NCBI GenBank assembly: GCA_014377455.1
Contig: JACMPO010000125.1
Location: 1-36,971, forward strand
Direction: 5' to 3'
Length of the DNA: 36,971 nucleotides
From: Flavobacterium sp.
GTDB lineage: Bacteria; Bacteroidota; Bacteroidia; Flavobacteriales; Flavobacteriaceae
The position numbers and the translations under genes are program-made. The number at the start of each line of letters is the position of its first letter. The first letter of the stretch is position 1. A model generated the notes under the pieces. The model saw only the letters and a program-made list of their open reading frames with translations. It was not told the origin of the DNA and did no database searches. This document shows positions 26,308 to 33,183 of this stretch, in pieces.

Positions 26308-27876
26308 ATGATACAATTAGCTCAGATTATCTTTATACTATCAGTATTAGTTATACTTCACGAATTTGGACATTACATAGCAGCAAAAATATTTAAAGTA
26401 CGAGTAGAGAAATTTTATCTTTTTATGGATGCTGGTTTTTCACTTTTTAAGAAAAAAATTGGTGATACAGAGTGGGGAATAGGATGGTTACCCATTGGAG
26501 GATACGTAAAACTTTCGGGAATGATAGACGAAAGTATGGATACCGAACAATTAAAACAAGAACCTCAACCGTGGGAGTTTCGATCAAAACCAGCTTGGCA
26601 ACGATTGATAATTATGCTTGGTGGAATTTTTGTAAATATAGTTTTAGCTATTACAATTTATGCCGTCATGTTTTCCACAGTAGGTCAGAAATTTGTGTCG
26701 TCAGAAAAAATTCAAAAAAATGGATTGGCATTTGGTGAAGTTGGTCGAAATGTAGGTTTTCAAAATGGGGATAAAATTGTATCGGTTGATGGTAAGTTTT
26801 TACCAGATTTTAAATATGCCGTTATGGGAATTTTATTTGGCGACGACATTATTTTAGATCGAAATGGGAAAGAAGTAAAACTTCATTTAACCGATGCACA
26901 AAAAGGACAAATAATTAAAAAAGAAGGTAAGAATTTTGTTCAAGCGCGTATCGAATTAAATAAAATCTTTGTTGATTCAATAACAGATACTAAAAAAATC
27001 AATCTCAAAAAATTTGATAAAATAATTGGTGTTAACGATAAAAAATTTAAGTTTTACGATGAGGTTTTACTTGAAGCTTCAAAAAATAAAAATAAAAATA
27101 TAAACTTACTCATAAATCGTAATGGGAAAGATACTATAATAAAAGCTAAAGTTGATAAAGACGGCGATTTTGGAGGATATTCAGTATTCATGAATGAAGA
27201 TTATACACTATCGGACATGAAAATTAAAGATGCTATGAAAAATAAATCTTTAAAAACAAATGATGTCATCGTATCGGCTAACGAAAAAACCACTAATTTA
27301 GAACTCAAAAAACAATTAGCAGAAAATAAAGGGAAAGATGTTTTATTAAAAGTAAAACGCGACAATACGGTAATTGACATACTTTCAAAAGTCAATAAAT
27401 CAGGGAAATTAGGAATCCAATTTGATGAAATAAAAAACAGTTCCTATTTAGTAGTAAACAAACTTTCTGTTTTTGAAGCAATAAAGGAAGGAGCAAATCA
27501 GGCTTGGAGTCAAATAATATACAATATTGATAGTTTTAAACTTATTTTTAAACCAGCTACCGGTGCTTACACGCAAGTAAAAAGTCCTATTGGAATCGCG
27601 AGAATGTTGCCAAATGCATGGGATTGGGAATTTGTGTGGTCATTTATAGCTTTATTTTCAATAGGCTTAGCTTTTATGAATTTACTACCAATTCCCGGAT
27701 TAGATGGAGGACACGCTCTTTTTACAATAGTCGAAATGGTTACGGGTAAAACGTTAAGCGAAAAGGCAATGGGAAATGTACAAACAGGCGGTATGATTTT
27801 CTTGCTGAGTCTTATGGCATTAACGTTTGGAAAAGATATTTATCAATGGATTATGGAAACGTGGTTTGTAAAGTAA
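26308..27876 (+). CDS. rseP: RseP-type site-2 metalloprotease (M50), enlarged
   Basis: A 522-residue inner-membrane intramembrane protease. The zinc motif HEFGH is at 18-22 in the first membrane helix and the third ligand is in LLPIPGLDGGH (about 456-466). The family normally has about 440-450 residues with two PDZ domains. Here the periplasmic part spans about 130-390 and reads as three PDZ-like modules (about 140-195, 215-300 and 302-375), each with a strand pattern GDxIxxVxxK or NDVIVSANEK. RseP cleaves membrane-bound anti-sigma factors or signal-peptide remnants after site-1 cleavage; the PDZ modules screen substrates. It is monocistronic, with its -7 box in the preceding terminator and an AT-rich hairpin after it. 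Confidence 0.9.
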   Translation: MIQLAQIIFILSVLVILHEFGHYIAAKIFKVRVEKFYLFMDAGFSLFKKKIGDTEWGIGWLPIGGYVKLSGMIDESMDTEQLKQEPQPWEFRSKPAWQRLIIMLGGIFVNIVLAITIYAVMFSTVGQKFVSSEKIQKNGLAFGEVGRNVGFQNGDKIVSVDGKFLPDFKYAVMGILFGDDIILDRNGKEVKLHLTDAQKGQIIKKEGKNFVQARIELNKIFVDSITDTKKINLKKFDKIIGVNDKKFKFYDEVLLEASKNKNKNINLLINRNGKDTIIKAKVDKDGDFGGYSVFMNEDYTLSDMKIKDAMKNKSLKTNDVIVSANEKTTNLELKKQLAENKGKDVLLKVKRDNTVIDILSKVNKSGKLGIQFDEIKNSSYLVVNKLSVFEAIKEGANQAWSQIIYNIDSFKLIFKPATGAYTQVKSPIGIARMLPNAWDWEFVWSFIALFSIGLAFMNLLPIPGLDGGHALFTIVEMVTGKTLSEKAMGNVQTGGMIFLLSLMALTFGKDIYQWIMETWFVK

Positions 27877-27904
27877 TTTTAAAGTTTAAAAAAACTTTAA
27901 AATT
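27875..27904 (+). terminator. AT-rich terminator-like hairpin after rseP
   Basis: AATTTTAAAGTTT (27875-27887) pairs with AAACTTTAAAATT (27892-27904) around an AAAA loop, followed by T-rich sequence. It begins on the rseP stop codon. Confidence 0.6.
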
Positions 27905-27907
27905 TTA

Positions 27908-27938
27908 TTTGTAAAAAGTAAAAAACATATTATATTTG
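27908..27938 (+). promoter_or_regulatory. Promoter of the tRNA-Asn gene
   Basis: TTTG at 27908-27911 and TATATTTG at 27931-27938 are separated by 19 bases, the best full -33/-7 Bacteroidota promoter in the window. Transcription should begin near 27945, about 63 bases before the tRNA. Confidence 0.7.
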
Positions 27939-28007
27939 CAACCGCTTTAGAGATGTTAACCTTATCTGTAAAGTTAAAAAAGTTTCCAATAAATAAAACA
28001 TACAGTT

Positions 28008-28081
28008 TCCTTCTTAGCTCAGTTGGTTAGAGCATCTGACTGTTAATCAGAGGGTCCTTGGTTCGAGCCCAAGAGAGGGAG
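28008..28081 (+). tRNA. tRNA-Asn (anticodon GTT)
   Basis: A full cloverleaf can be drawn. The acceptor stem is TCCTTCT/AGAGGGA with one G-T pair, the D arm GCTC/GAGC, the anticodon stem TCTGA/TCAGA with loop CTGTTAA (anticodon GTT at 28042-28044), and the T arm CTTGG/CCAAG with TTCGAGC. The discriminator is G28081, and CCA is not encoded. Its 3' half is a typical integration target, and the integrase gene begins 220 bases downstream. Confidence 0.96.
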
Positions 28082-28087
28082 CTTTTT

Positions 28088-28122
28088 AAAGATCCAGTTT
28101 ATTAATTTAGACTGGATTTTTT
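28088..28122 (+). terminator. Terminator after tRNA-Asn
   Basis: ATCCAGT (28092-28098) pairs with ACTGGAT (28111-28117), a 12-base loop separates them, and a T-run follows. It closes the tRNA transcript inside the island edge. Confidence 0.75.
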
Positions 28123-28206
28123 GTTTTTATCAATATTTCATTGATGATCACAAGCTTTCTTTTAAAGAAGTAATATTTGAAATTATACCAAGATTTAAAT
28201 AAAAAA

Positions 28207-28248
28207 GGTGCCAAAAAAGGTACCCATAAAAAAACTAAAGGTACCCAT
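28207..28248. repeat. Iteron-like direct repeats near the integrase
   Basis: GGTACCCAT occurs at 28219-28227 and 28240-28248 (21 bases apart), with a weaker relative GGTGCC at 28207-28212; all sit in A-rich context. The spacing (12 and 21 bases) and the place between the tRNA and the integrase fit arm-type integrase or excisionase binding sites. Confidence 0.5.
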
Positions 28249-28269
28249 TTTTTAAAATCGAATTGTATG

Positions 28270-28296
28270 CCAATTGTCAAACTCAATAACAATTGG
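28270..28296. promoter_or_regulatory. 8-bp inverted repeat just before the integrase ATG
   Basis: CCAATTGT (28270-28277) and ACAATTGG (28289-28296) are perfect complements around an 11-base loop, ending five bases before the integrase ATG at 28301. It may be an operator, or a hairpin that limits translation of the integrase. Confidence 0.5.
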
Positions 28297-28300
28297 AATC

Positions 28301-29527
28301 ATGCACCAAGAAAAACTCTCAATTTTGTTTGTAATTAATCAAACAAAAACAAATAAGAAAGGACTCTGCTCCATCAACTGTAGAATTACCATCAACAACA
28401 AGAGAAAACAATTCTCCACAGGTAATTCAGTAAACCCTAAAGATTGGAATTCTAAAAAACAATTAGCTGAATCAAAACTAATAGATTACAAAGTTCTAAA
28501 TGGTCAGTTATCTATTATTAAACAGAAAATTAATAATATCTATTTCAAACTACAAATTGAAAACGTAAATATTAAAGTTGATAATATTATTGATTCATAT
28601 TTTCAAAAACCATCTAAAAAAGAAGATTCTGTAATTAGTTATTTAAATAAAGATTTAGAAAAATTAAAAAGACTAATTGGTAAAGATTTAAAACAATCCA
28701 CTTGGAATAAATTTAACTACGCCTACAATGATGTAGCTTCATTTATAAAGTTTTCTTTTAAAAATAAAGACATTCCTTTAAATGAATTAAATCTTAACTT
28801 TTTAGAACAATTTGAATACTATTTAAAAACAGAAAAAAACAACAAACAAGTTACTTTAAATAAAACTATTCAAAGATTTAGAAAACCAATCAAAAATGCA
28901 ATTTCAGAAGGTTATCTAGACAAAGATCCTTTTCTAATGTATAAGGCTAGCCGAGTAAAAAAAGAGATTATTTTTCTAACAACTGATGAACTTGACAAAT
29001 TAGAAAACTATTCATTTGAACAAACTAGATTAAATCAAGTTAGAGATTTATTTGTCTTTTGTTGCTATACTGGTTTAGCTTATAATGAAATGACGAATTT
29101 AAAATCAGAAAATATTTCTATTGGATTTGATAATATGGAATGGATTCAAATGAAACGTGAAAAAACATCTAAACAAATAGCTATTCCAATTTTACCAAAA
29201 GCAAAATCTATTTTAAACAAATATGACAATACTCTTCCAAAATTAAGTAATCAAAAAGTAAACTCATACTTAAAAGAAATAGGCGCTATTATTGGTATAA
29301 ACAAAAATATCACCCATCATATTGCAAGAAAAACTTTTGCTTCTACAATTTTACTCTATAATGATGTCCCAATGGAGATCGTATCTGAATTATTAGGACA
29401 CGCTAATATGGTAATTACTCAAGAGAGTTATGGAAAAATTGTAAGAAAGAAAGTAAGCGAGGAGATGAAAAAATTAAATTTAAAATTATCTATAAGTCAG
29501 AAGTTGAATCTAAAACATCTAAAATAA
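28301..29527 (+). CDS. Tyrosine recombinase (phage/ICE-type integrase)
   Basis: A 408-residue site-specific recombinase of the Bacteroidota type. It has an N-terminal arm-binding domain (about 1-90), a SAM-like core-binding domain (about 105-210) and a catalytic domain (about 225-395). The catalytic set includes K288, H340-x-x-R343, H367 in LLGHAN and nucleophile Y377. The first catalytic arginine is missing: the TGLR motif reads TGLA (A260), as in other Bacteroidota integrases such as IntDOT, where this residue is also replaced. I chose ATG 28301; a TTG nine codons earlier lies within an inverted repeat. Its 3' end overlaps the opposite-strand WYL-type gene by 38 bases. It should integrate the island at the tRNA-Asn 3' end. 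Confidence 0.92.
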   Translation: MHQEKLSILFVINQTKTNKKGLCSINCRITINNKRKQFSTGNSVNPKDWNSKKQLAESKLIDYKVLNGQLSIIKQKINNIYFKLQIENVNIKVDNIIDSYFQKPSKKEDSVISYLNKDLEKLKRLIGKDLKQSTWNKFNYAYNDVASFIKFSFKNKDIPLNELNLNFLEQFEYYLKTEKNNKQVTLNKTIQRFRKPIKNAISEGYLDKDPFLMYKASRVKKEIIFLTTDELDKLENYSFEQTRLNQVRDLFVFCCYTGLAYNEMTNLKSENISIGFDNMEWIQMKREKTSKQIAIPILPKAKSILNKYDNTLPKLSNQKVNSYLKEIGAIIGINKNITHHIARKTFASTILLYNDVPMEIVSELLGHANMVITQESYGKIVRKKVSEEMKKLNLKLSISQKLNLKHLK

Positions 29528-30119
29528 ATCTCCAATTAAACAGTTCTACTTTTTTATTTGAAAAGAATTTTTCTAAAAAATGTTCTTGAGTAGGGCTGTT
29601 TAGTTTTTGGACGTAGCCGTTTAACTTAATTTTAAAATCAACTTTATTTCTAAAATAGCCATCTATTTTCTTTGGGAATATATTATTACCTGAACTAGAT
29701 GGGTAACATTTAATTGGGATTTTAACATCAGTTATTTTTGACAAACAGAAAAGTAGTTCATTTAAATTTTTATTTTCATTTTTCAACAAATCAAATTTTT
29801 CAACAAGCAAATCTTGTATTTCTATTAATAATTCCTTCTCCTTTATTGGTCTGCCATAAATAGTAAAAGTATCATCATTATAACTATAGATTCCATTTAC
29901 ACATTGAATCGGAGCATTAAAACCTAAAATGTCACTCCTTAATATTCTAATATCATTTCTAATACTTCTTTCTGAAACACCTGATTCAATACCTTGATTT
30001 TCTATTAATTTTTCTGAACATTTATTAATTAATACATCGATAGTACATTTCAAATTTAGATTTGAAAGGCATTCATCAATGGTTTTATATCTTATTAAAG
30101 CATTTAAATTAACTGGCAT
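29490..30119 (-). CDS. Truncated WYL-type helix-turn-helix regulator
   Basis: A 209-residue protein whose N-terminal about 100 residues match the start of Bacteroidota WYL-domain regulators. It opens MPVNLNALIRYKTID and has an ERSIRNDIRILRSD helix-turn-helix at about 51-64, then APIQCVNGIYSY. Those regulators are normally about 300-340 residues with a C-terminal WYL ligand-binding domain. Here the C-terminal half is unlike WYL and the gene ends inside the 3' end of the convergent integrase gene. It may be a stable short repressor of the island, or a regulator shortened when the element was assembled. A TATGTTTG -7 box on the minus strand at 30171-30178 suggests that it is expressed. Confidence 0.65.
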   Translation of the reverse strand: MPVNLNALIRYKTIDECLSNLNLKCTIDVLINKCSEKLIENQGIESGVSERSIRNDIRILRSDILGFNAPIQCVNGIYSYNDDTFTIYGRPIKEKELLIEIQDLLVEKFDLLKNENKNLNELLFCLSKITDVKIPIKCYPSSSGNNIFPKKIDGYFRNKVDFKIKLNGYVQKLNSPTQEHFLEKFFSNKKVELFNWRFILDVLDSTSDL

Positions 30120-30170
30120 GGAAAATTGCAGATAGACTGCATTTATAGTTAGTACACTTGTGAAAACTTA

Positions 30171-30178
30171 CAAACATA
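30171..30178 (-). promoter_or_regulatory. -7 box for the WYL-type regulator
   Basis: The minus strand reads TATGTTTG (TAnnTTTG exact), 52 bases before the regulator ATG. No -33 TTG is evident. Confidence 0.45.
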
Positions 30179-30276
30179 ATAAAAGTATAAATGAAAAAGT
30201 ATATAAACTGAACAGTTATTAAAGTAAAGCGTAAAAAAATTAGGTATAATTTAAAAGGGTTTGCTGTCGAAAAAAA

Positions 30277-30513
30277 CTAAGAAGTTAAATTTAGCAAAAA
30301 CAATTGAGAAATGTCAATGTCTAAAGTTTTAGAAATAGTATACAAAGTTGTAACTGAGGTATTAATAACACCTCGTTCTATTCTGCTAATTTGAGAAATT
30401 TCAACACCCAACTCATTTGCAAGTTGCTCTTGAGTAAAACCTTTTGCTGTTCGATGGTGTTTTAAATTTTTTCCAAAACGAATTAATATTTCTTTGTTAT
30501 CATCATAATTCAC
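30277..30513 (-). CDS. XRE-family helix-turn-helix regulator
   Basis: A 78-residue DNA-binding protein consisting of one HTH_3 domain (about 14-68: RFGKNLKHHRTAKGFTQEQ, then LGVEISQISRIERG). I chose a GTG start at 30511-30513 (MNYDDNKEILIRFG), since small Bacteroidota XRE proteins typically begin with a short NxxDNKELLIRFG leader. The frame stays open to an ATG at 30577-30579 and beyond, so a 100-residue form is possible. It is divergent from the secreted-protein gene at 30649 and probably a repressor of the element or of the cargo. Partner toxins are not obvious next to it. Confidence 0.8.
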   Translation of the reverse strand: MNYDDNKEILIRFGKNLKHHRTAKGFTQEQLANELGVEISQISRIERGVINTSVTTLYTISKTLDIDISQLFLLNLTS

Positions 30514-30648
30514 GAAATAAAATTCGTTGAATAAATTAATTAAAATATAAGCATATTTACCTATATTTGAAATATTCATAAAATCTGGACATGCTGAAAA
30601 CCAAATAGAGTAGGCAAAAACATTAAAAAACAAGTTAAAATTTAAATC

Positions 30649-31125
30649 ATGAAAAAATTAACAATTAGCCTATTATTTGCGTTCTCTTTTGGCTTTTCTC
30701 AAAATCAGATAAAAACAAATATAAGACCCGATGGAGTAACTATGAAATATTTCAACCCTATCCCTGTAGTGGTTGGTAATTCATATGAAGCAGGATTGTC
30801 TTTATATAAAAACACCAATACAAAACAATATTTTTTGGCGGTAACAGTACTATTTAAACAACAAGCGCCAATTGAACTATCAGGTAATTTACTCATACAA
30901 ACAACAGGAAATAAAGGATTAACATTGGCTCATGTTTGGCATAAATTAATAAATATGAATGGACTAAATGTTGCAACTTCGATGTATTTATTAACAAATC
31001 GCGATATTAATGAGCTTAAAATACGTCTTGTCAAACTAATAAGTTTTACAGCATATAATCAATATGTTGGTTTAAATCTTACTAAAAACAAAGATATTTT
31101 AATAAAAGAATTTTCTAAATTATAA
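30649..31125 (+). CDS. Small secreted protein of unknown function
   Basis: A 158-residue protein with a clear signal peptide (MKKLTISLLFAFSFGFSQN, cleavage after about residue 18). The mature part is beta-rich to about residue 100 (LYKNTNTKQYFLAVTVLF, IELSGNLLIQTT), then helical. No motif or cysteine pair is recognised. It is first in the island's plus-strand cargo run and divergent from the XRE regulator, which could control it. No family is assigned. Confidence 0.7.
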   Translation: MKKLTISLLFAFSFGFSQNQIKTNIRPDGVTMKYFNPIPVVVGNSYEAGLSLYKNTNTKQYFLAVTVLFKQQAPIELSGNLLIQTTGNKGLTLAHVWHKLINMNGLNVATSMYLLTNRDINELKIRLVKLISFTAYNQYVGLNLTKNKDILIKEFSKL

Positions 31126-31360
31126 TAAAAACATAGAAGACAAAAAAACTACATTGATATTGCAATTTTCTTTTTGGTATAGAGGTAGTTGGAGATTTTA
31201 TAGTTGCTGACTGATTTTTGGATGGAATTGCTGTGCAAATTTAGGCAATAGCTTCAATCGTATCAATAATAATAAAAGTAATTTTATTTTCAGGGGCATT
31301 ATGGTTTACTGCTAATAAATTTTAAAATAAAGGAAATTCTAAAATAATTAAACTCAAATT
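31126..31360. other. Intergenic spacer with no recognisable gene
   Basis: This 235-base stretch is AT-rich with scattered short GC islands near 31170-31260 that may be decayed coding sequence. No open frame longer than about 20 codons with a sensible start, no hairpin terminator and no clear -7 box were found. Confidence 0.4.
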
Positions 31361-31684
31361 ATGAAAACATTTTTAAACATTATTATATTCATATTTTTCT
31401 ATGGTTTGCAAGCCATTATATTTAACACATCTATGTTAGGTAATGCATCAATACTCATAGTAACACTGATATTAGTTAATAAATACCTAAATGAAGAAGC
31501 TGAAAAAAAAGAAAATGAAAAAAATTTTTTGTTAGAAGAAAAATATAATCAACATTTGGAAAAATTACAATCTTATAGAAATGGTGAAATGGACTTCTAC
31601 GAAAAGCAAAAATTTGAAGAAGAATTTTTAGATGATGATGAAATAGAATATTACAAAGAAGAAAATCAAAATATCAAGAAGTAA
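31361..31684 (+). CDS. Small membrane protein with charged coiled-coil tail
   Basis: A 107-residue protein. Two hydrophobic segments (about 4-22 and 26-41) are followed by a long, highly charged Glu/Lys-rich helix (about 45-107; for example NEEAEKKENEKNF), so it is probably an inner-membrane protein with a cytoplasmic coiled coil. No family is recognised. It lies in the cargo run between the secreted protein and the lipoprotein genes and is isolated by spacers of over 200 bases on both sides. Confidence 0.6.
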   Translation: MKTFLNIIIFIFFYGLQAIIFNTSMLGNASILIVTLILVNKYLNEEAEKKENEKNFLLEEKYNQHLEKLQSYRNGEMDFYEKQKFEEEFLDDDEIEYYKEENQNIKK

Positions 31685-31703
31685 TTCCCCATTCAAATTA
31701 TCT

Positions 31704-31805
31704 ATGGAAAAAAATAAACTCATCATTGATTGCAAATTCAAAAGCCAAAATGATGTTGAATCTGATGCCAAAATAATTAAAATATCATTTATTTTCAATC
31801 ATTAA
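31704..31805 (+). CDS. Possible 33-codon micro-ORF
   Basis: ATG at 31704 opens a 33-residue frame (MEKNKLIIDCKFKSQNDV...) that ends at 31805, 19 bases after the previous gene. Codon use looks like that of its neighbours. It may be a small protein or the remains of a longer one; there is no other support. Confidence 0.25.
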   Translation: MEKNKLIIDCKFKSQNDVESDAKIIKISFIFNH

Positions 31806-31951
31806 CCCTCAATACGCTTGTAAAGTCTATTACTTACTTCTATTTAATATTAAAAAATTGACAAAAATTATCATTTAGTAAATTATATACAAAAAAAATA
31901 AAGTCATTTTAAATTAATAAATATTCACAACTAATATTAAATATTACTATT

Positions 31952-32551
31952 ATGAGAAAAAGTATTATTCTTTTATTAATTATGTTCAACATTGGCTGTA
32001 AGCAGACAACAGTAAGCAATGTAGAATTAAAGGAAGAAGTTTTAAAAAATGATTCAAAAATTAATCTAACTGAAAGCAATGACTTTTCTAAAGACAAATT
32101 TTTAAAATCCCAAGTGGATGATTATATGAAAGCAATTCTTGGAAGAAATTTAGACTTAGTTTATGATTATTGTTACACTGATATCTTTGTGTGGGCGGAA
32201 GATAAATATCCAGATATGGTTAAAAATAAAGAGGATTTTAAGAAAGTATTTTTAAAACCAATGAAAAAATTAAGCGAGCTTGAAAAAGACAAAGAAACTT
32301 CAGTTGAATACGAGATAGGTGAAATTACTAAACGGTTACATTCAGACGATGGAATTGCAATGATATATTTAATAGTAAGTTCAATTACTATTAAGCATAA
32401 ATTAGAAGAGAGAAAAAATGGTGATGAGTATGTAGCAATCTCTTTCGATGGAGGGGAAAATTGGAAATTTATGATTAAAGATATAGAAATGACTAAGGAA
32501 ATTCTAGGTTATAAGTTTTCAGAAAAATCAATTAATAAACTATTAAATTAA
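31952..32551 (+). CDS. Lipoprotein of unknown function
   Basis: A 199-residue protein with a type II signal peptide: MRKSIILLLIMFNIGC, with lipobox NIGC and acceptor Cys16, followed by KQTT. Mature residues 50-190 alternate helix and strand (DYMKAILGRNLDLVYDYCY, IAMIYLIVSSITIKHKLE, YVAISFDGGENWKFMIKDIE), which suggests an NTF2/SnoaL-like cone fold, but this is inference. The next gene starts six bases after it, so the two are cotranscribed. No function is assigned. Confidence 0.7.
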   Translation: MRKSIILLLIMFNIGCKQTTVSNVELKEEVLKNDSKINLTESNDFSKDKFLKSQVDDYMKAILGRNLDLVYDYCYTDIFVWAEDKYPDMVKNKEDFKKVFLKPMKKLSELEKDKETSVEYEIGEITKRLHSDDGIAMIYLIVSSITIKHKLEERKNGDEYVAISFDGGENWKFMIKDIEMTKEILGYKFSEKSINKLLN

Positions 32552-32557
32552 TAAATT

Positions 32558-32770
32558 ATGGCAGAAAATAATAACGAGGGGTGTCTCTTTTTTCTGGTGA
32601 TTATATTAAGAATTGGACTGCCAATTTATGCTGGATATAAATCTTGGGAAATTATTGAACCAGAAAGTTTTTTTGGTTTTCTAGCCTTCTTAATTCTTTG
32701 GGGAATATTATCAACAATTATTCAATTTATTTTAATTGGAATTGCATCTGCATTCTTTAACAACAATTAA
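32558..32770 (+). CDS. Small membrane protein of unknown function
   Basis: A 70-residue protein with two hydrophobic segments (about 9-27 and 37-62) and short polar ends rich in Asn. It starts six bases after the lipoprotein gene and is followed 12 bases later by the zinc-ribbon gene, so it belongs to one short operon. No family is recognised. Confidence 0.6.
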   Translation: MAENNNEGCLFFLVIILRIGLPIYAGYKSWEIIEPESFFGFLAFLILWGILSTIIQFILIGIASAFFNNN

Positions 32771-32782
32771 TAATCCATATTT

Positions 32783-33100
32783 ATGGGACAAATATTAAAT
32801 GCCAATTGTAGAATTTGCAATTTTGAAACAGATTTTAATTACGGTGGAGGTCGGTTTAATTATCACGAAAACTGCCCTGTTCCTGCTATAAACAAAGAAA
32901 CTGGACATTTTGAAACCGTGAATTACATTACACAAAAAAACAATCCGCTCTATCAATTCTATGCTGATAAGAAATTAAAGGGTGATAATGGCGACAATAA
33001 TATCTACCAAAATTTTAATCTAGAGCTAAATCAAGCTAATAATTTATGCCCAAATTGCAACCAGTTTTCTTTCGACTTTGCAATTAGAATGTTCTATTGA
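32783..33100 (+). CDS. Small zinc-ribbon protein of unknown function
   Basis: A 105-residue protein with cysteine pairs at both ends: CRIC (residues 9-12) with a nearby HENC, and CPNC (about 90-93). Together these resemble a split zinc ribbon or zinc knuckle. The middle is polar and Asn-rich. It is the third gene of a tight cluster (lipoprotein, membrane protein, zinc ribbon). Its role is unknown. Confidence 0.6.
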   Translation: MGQILNANCRICNFETDFNYGGGRFNYHENCPVPAINKETGHFETVNYITQKNNPLYQFYADKKLKGDNGDNNIYQNFNLELNQANNLCPNCNQFSFDFAIRMFY

Positions 33101-33102
33101 AC

Positions 33103-33165
33103 ATGGAACCAAAAATGCAGGATGAAGTTGATTATATATTTGAAACAATCAAAAATATCAAATAA
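33103..33165 (+). CDS. Possible 20-codon micro-ORF
   Basis: ATG at 33103 opens MEPKMQDEVDYIFETIKNIK and stops at 33165, starting two bases after the zinc-ribbon gene and ending 18 bases before the repeat-protein gene. The tight spacing suggests translation, perhaps as a coupling peptide; there is no homology evidence. Confidence 0.25.
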   Translation: MEPKMQDEVDYIFETIKNIK

Positions 33166-33183
33166 TGAAATAAAAACATAATA

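Noticed and set aside
28107..28292. Open frame of 61 codons on the minus strand before the integrase
   Set aside because: Its repeated VPFLWVP-like residues come from the GGTACCCAT iterons; no start context or promoter supports it.
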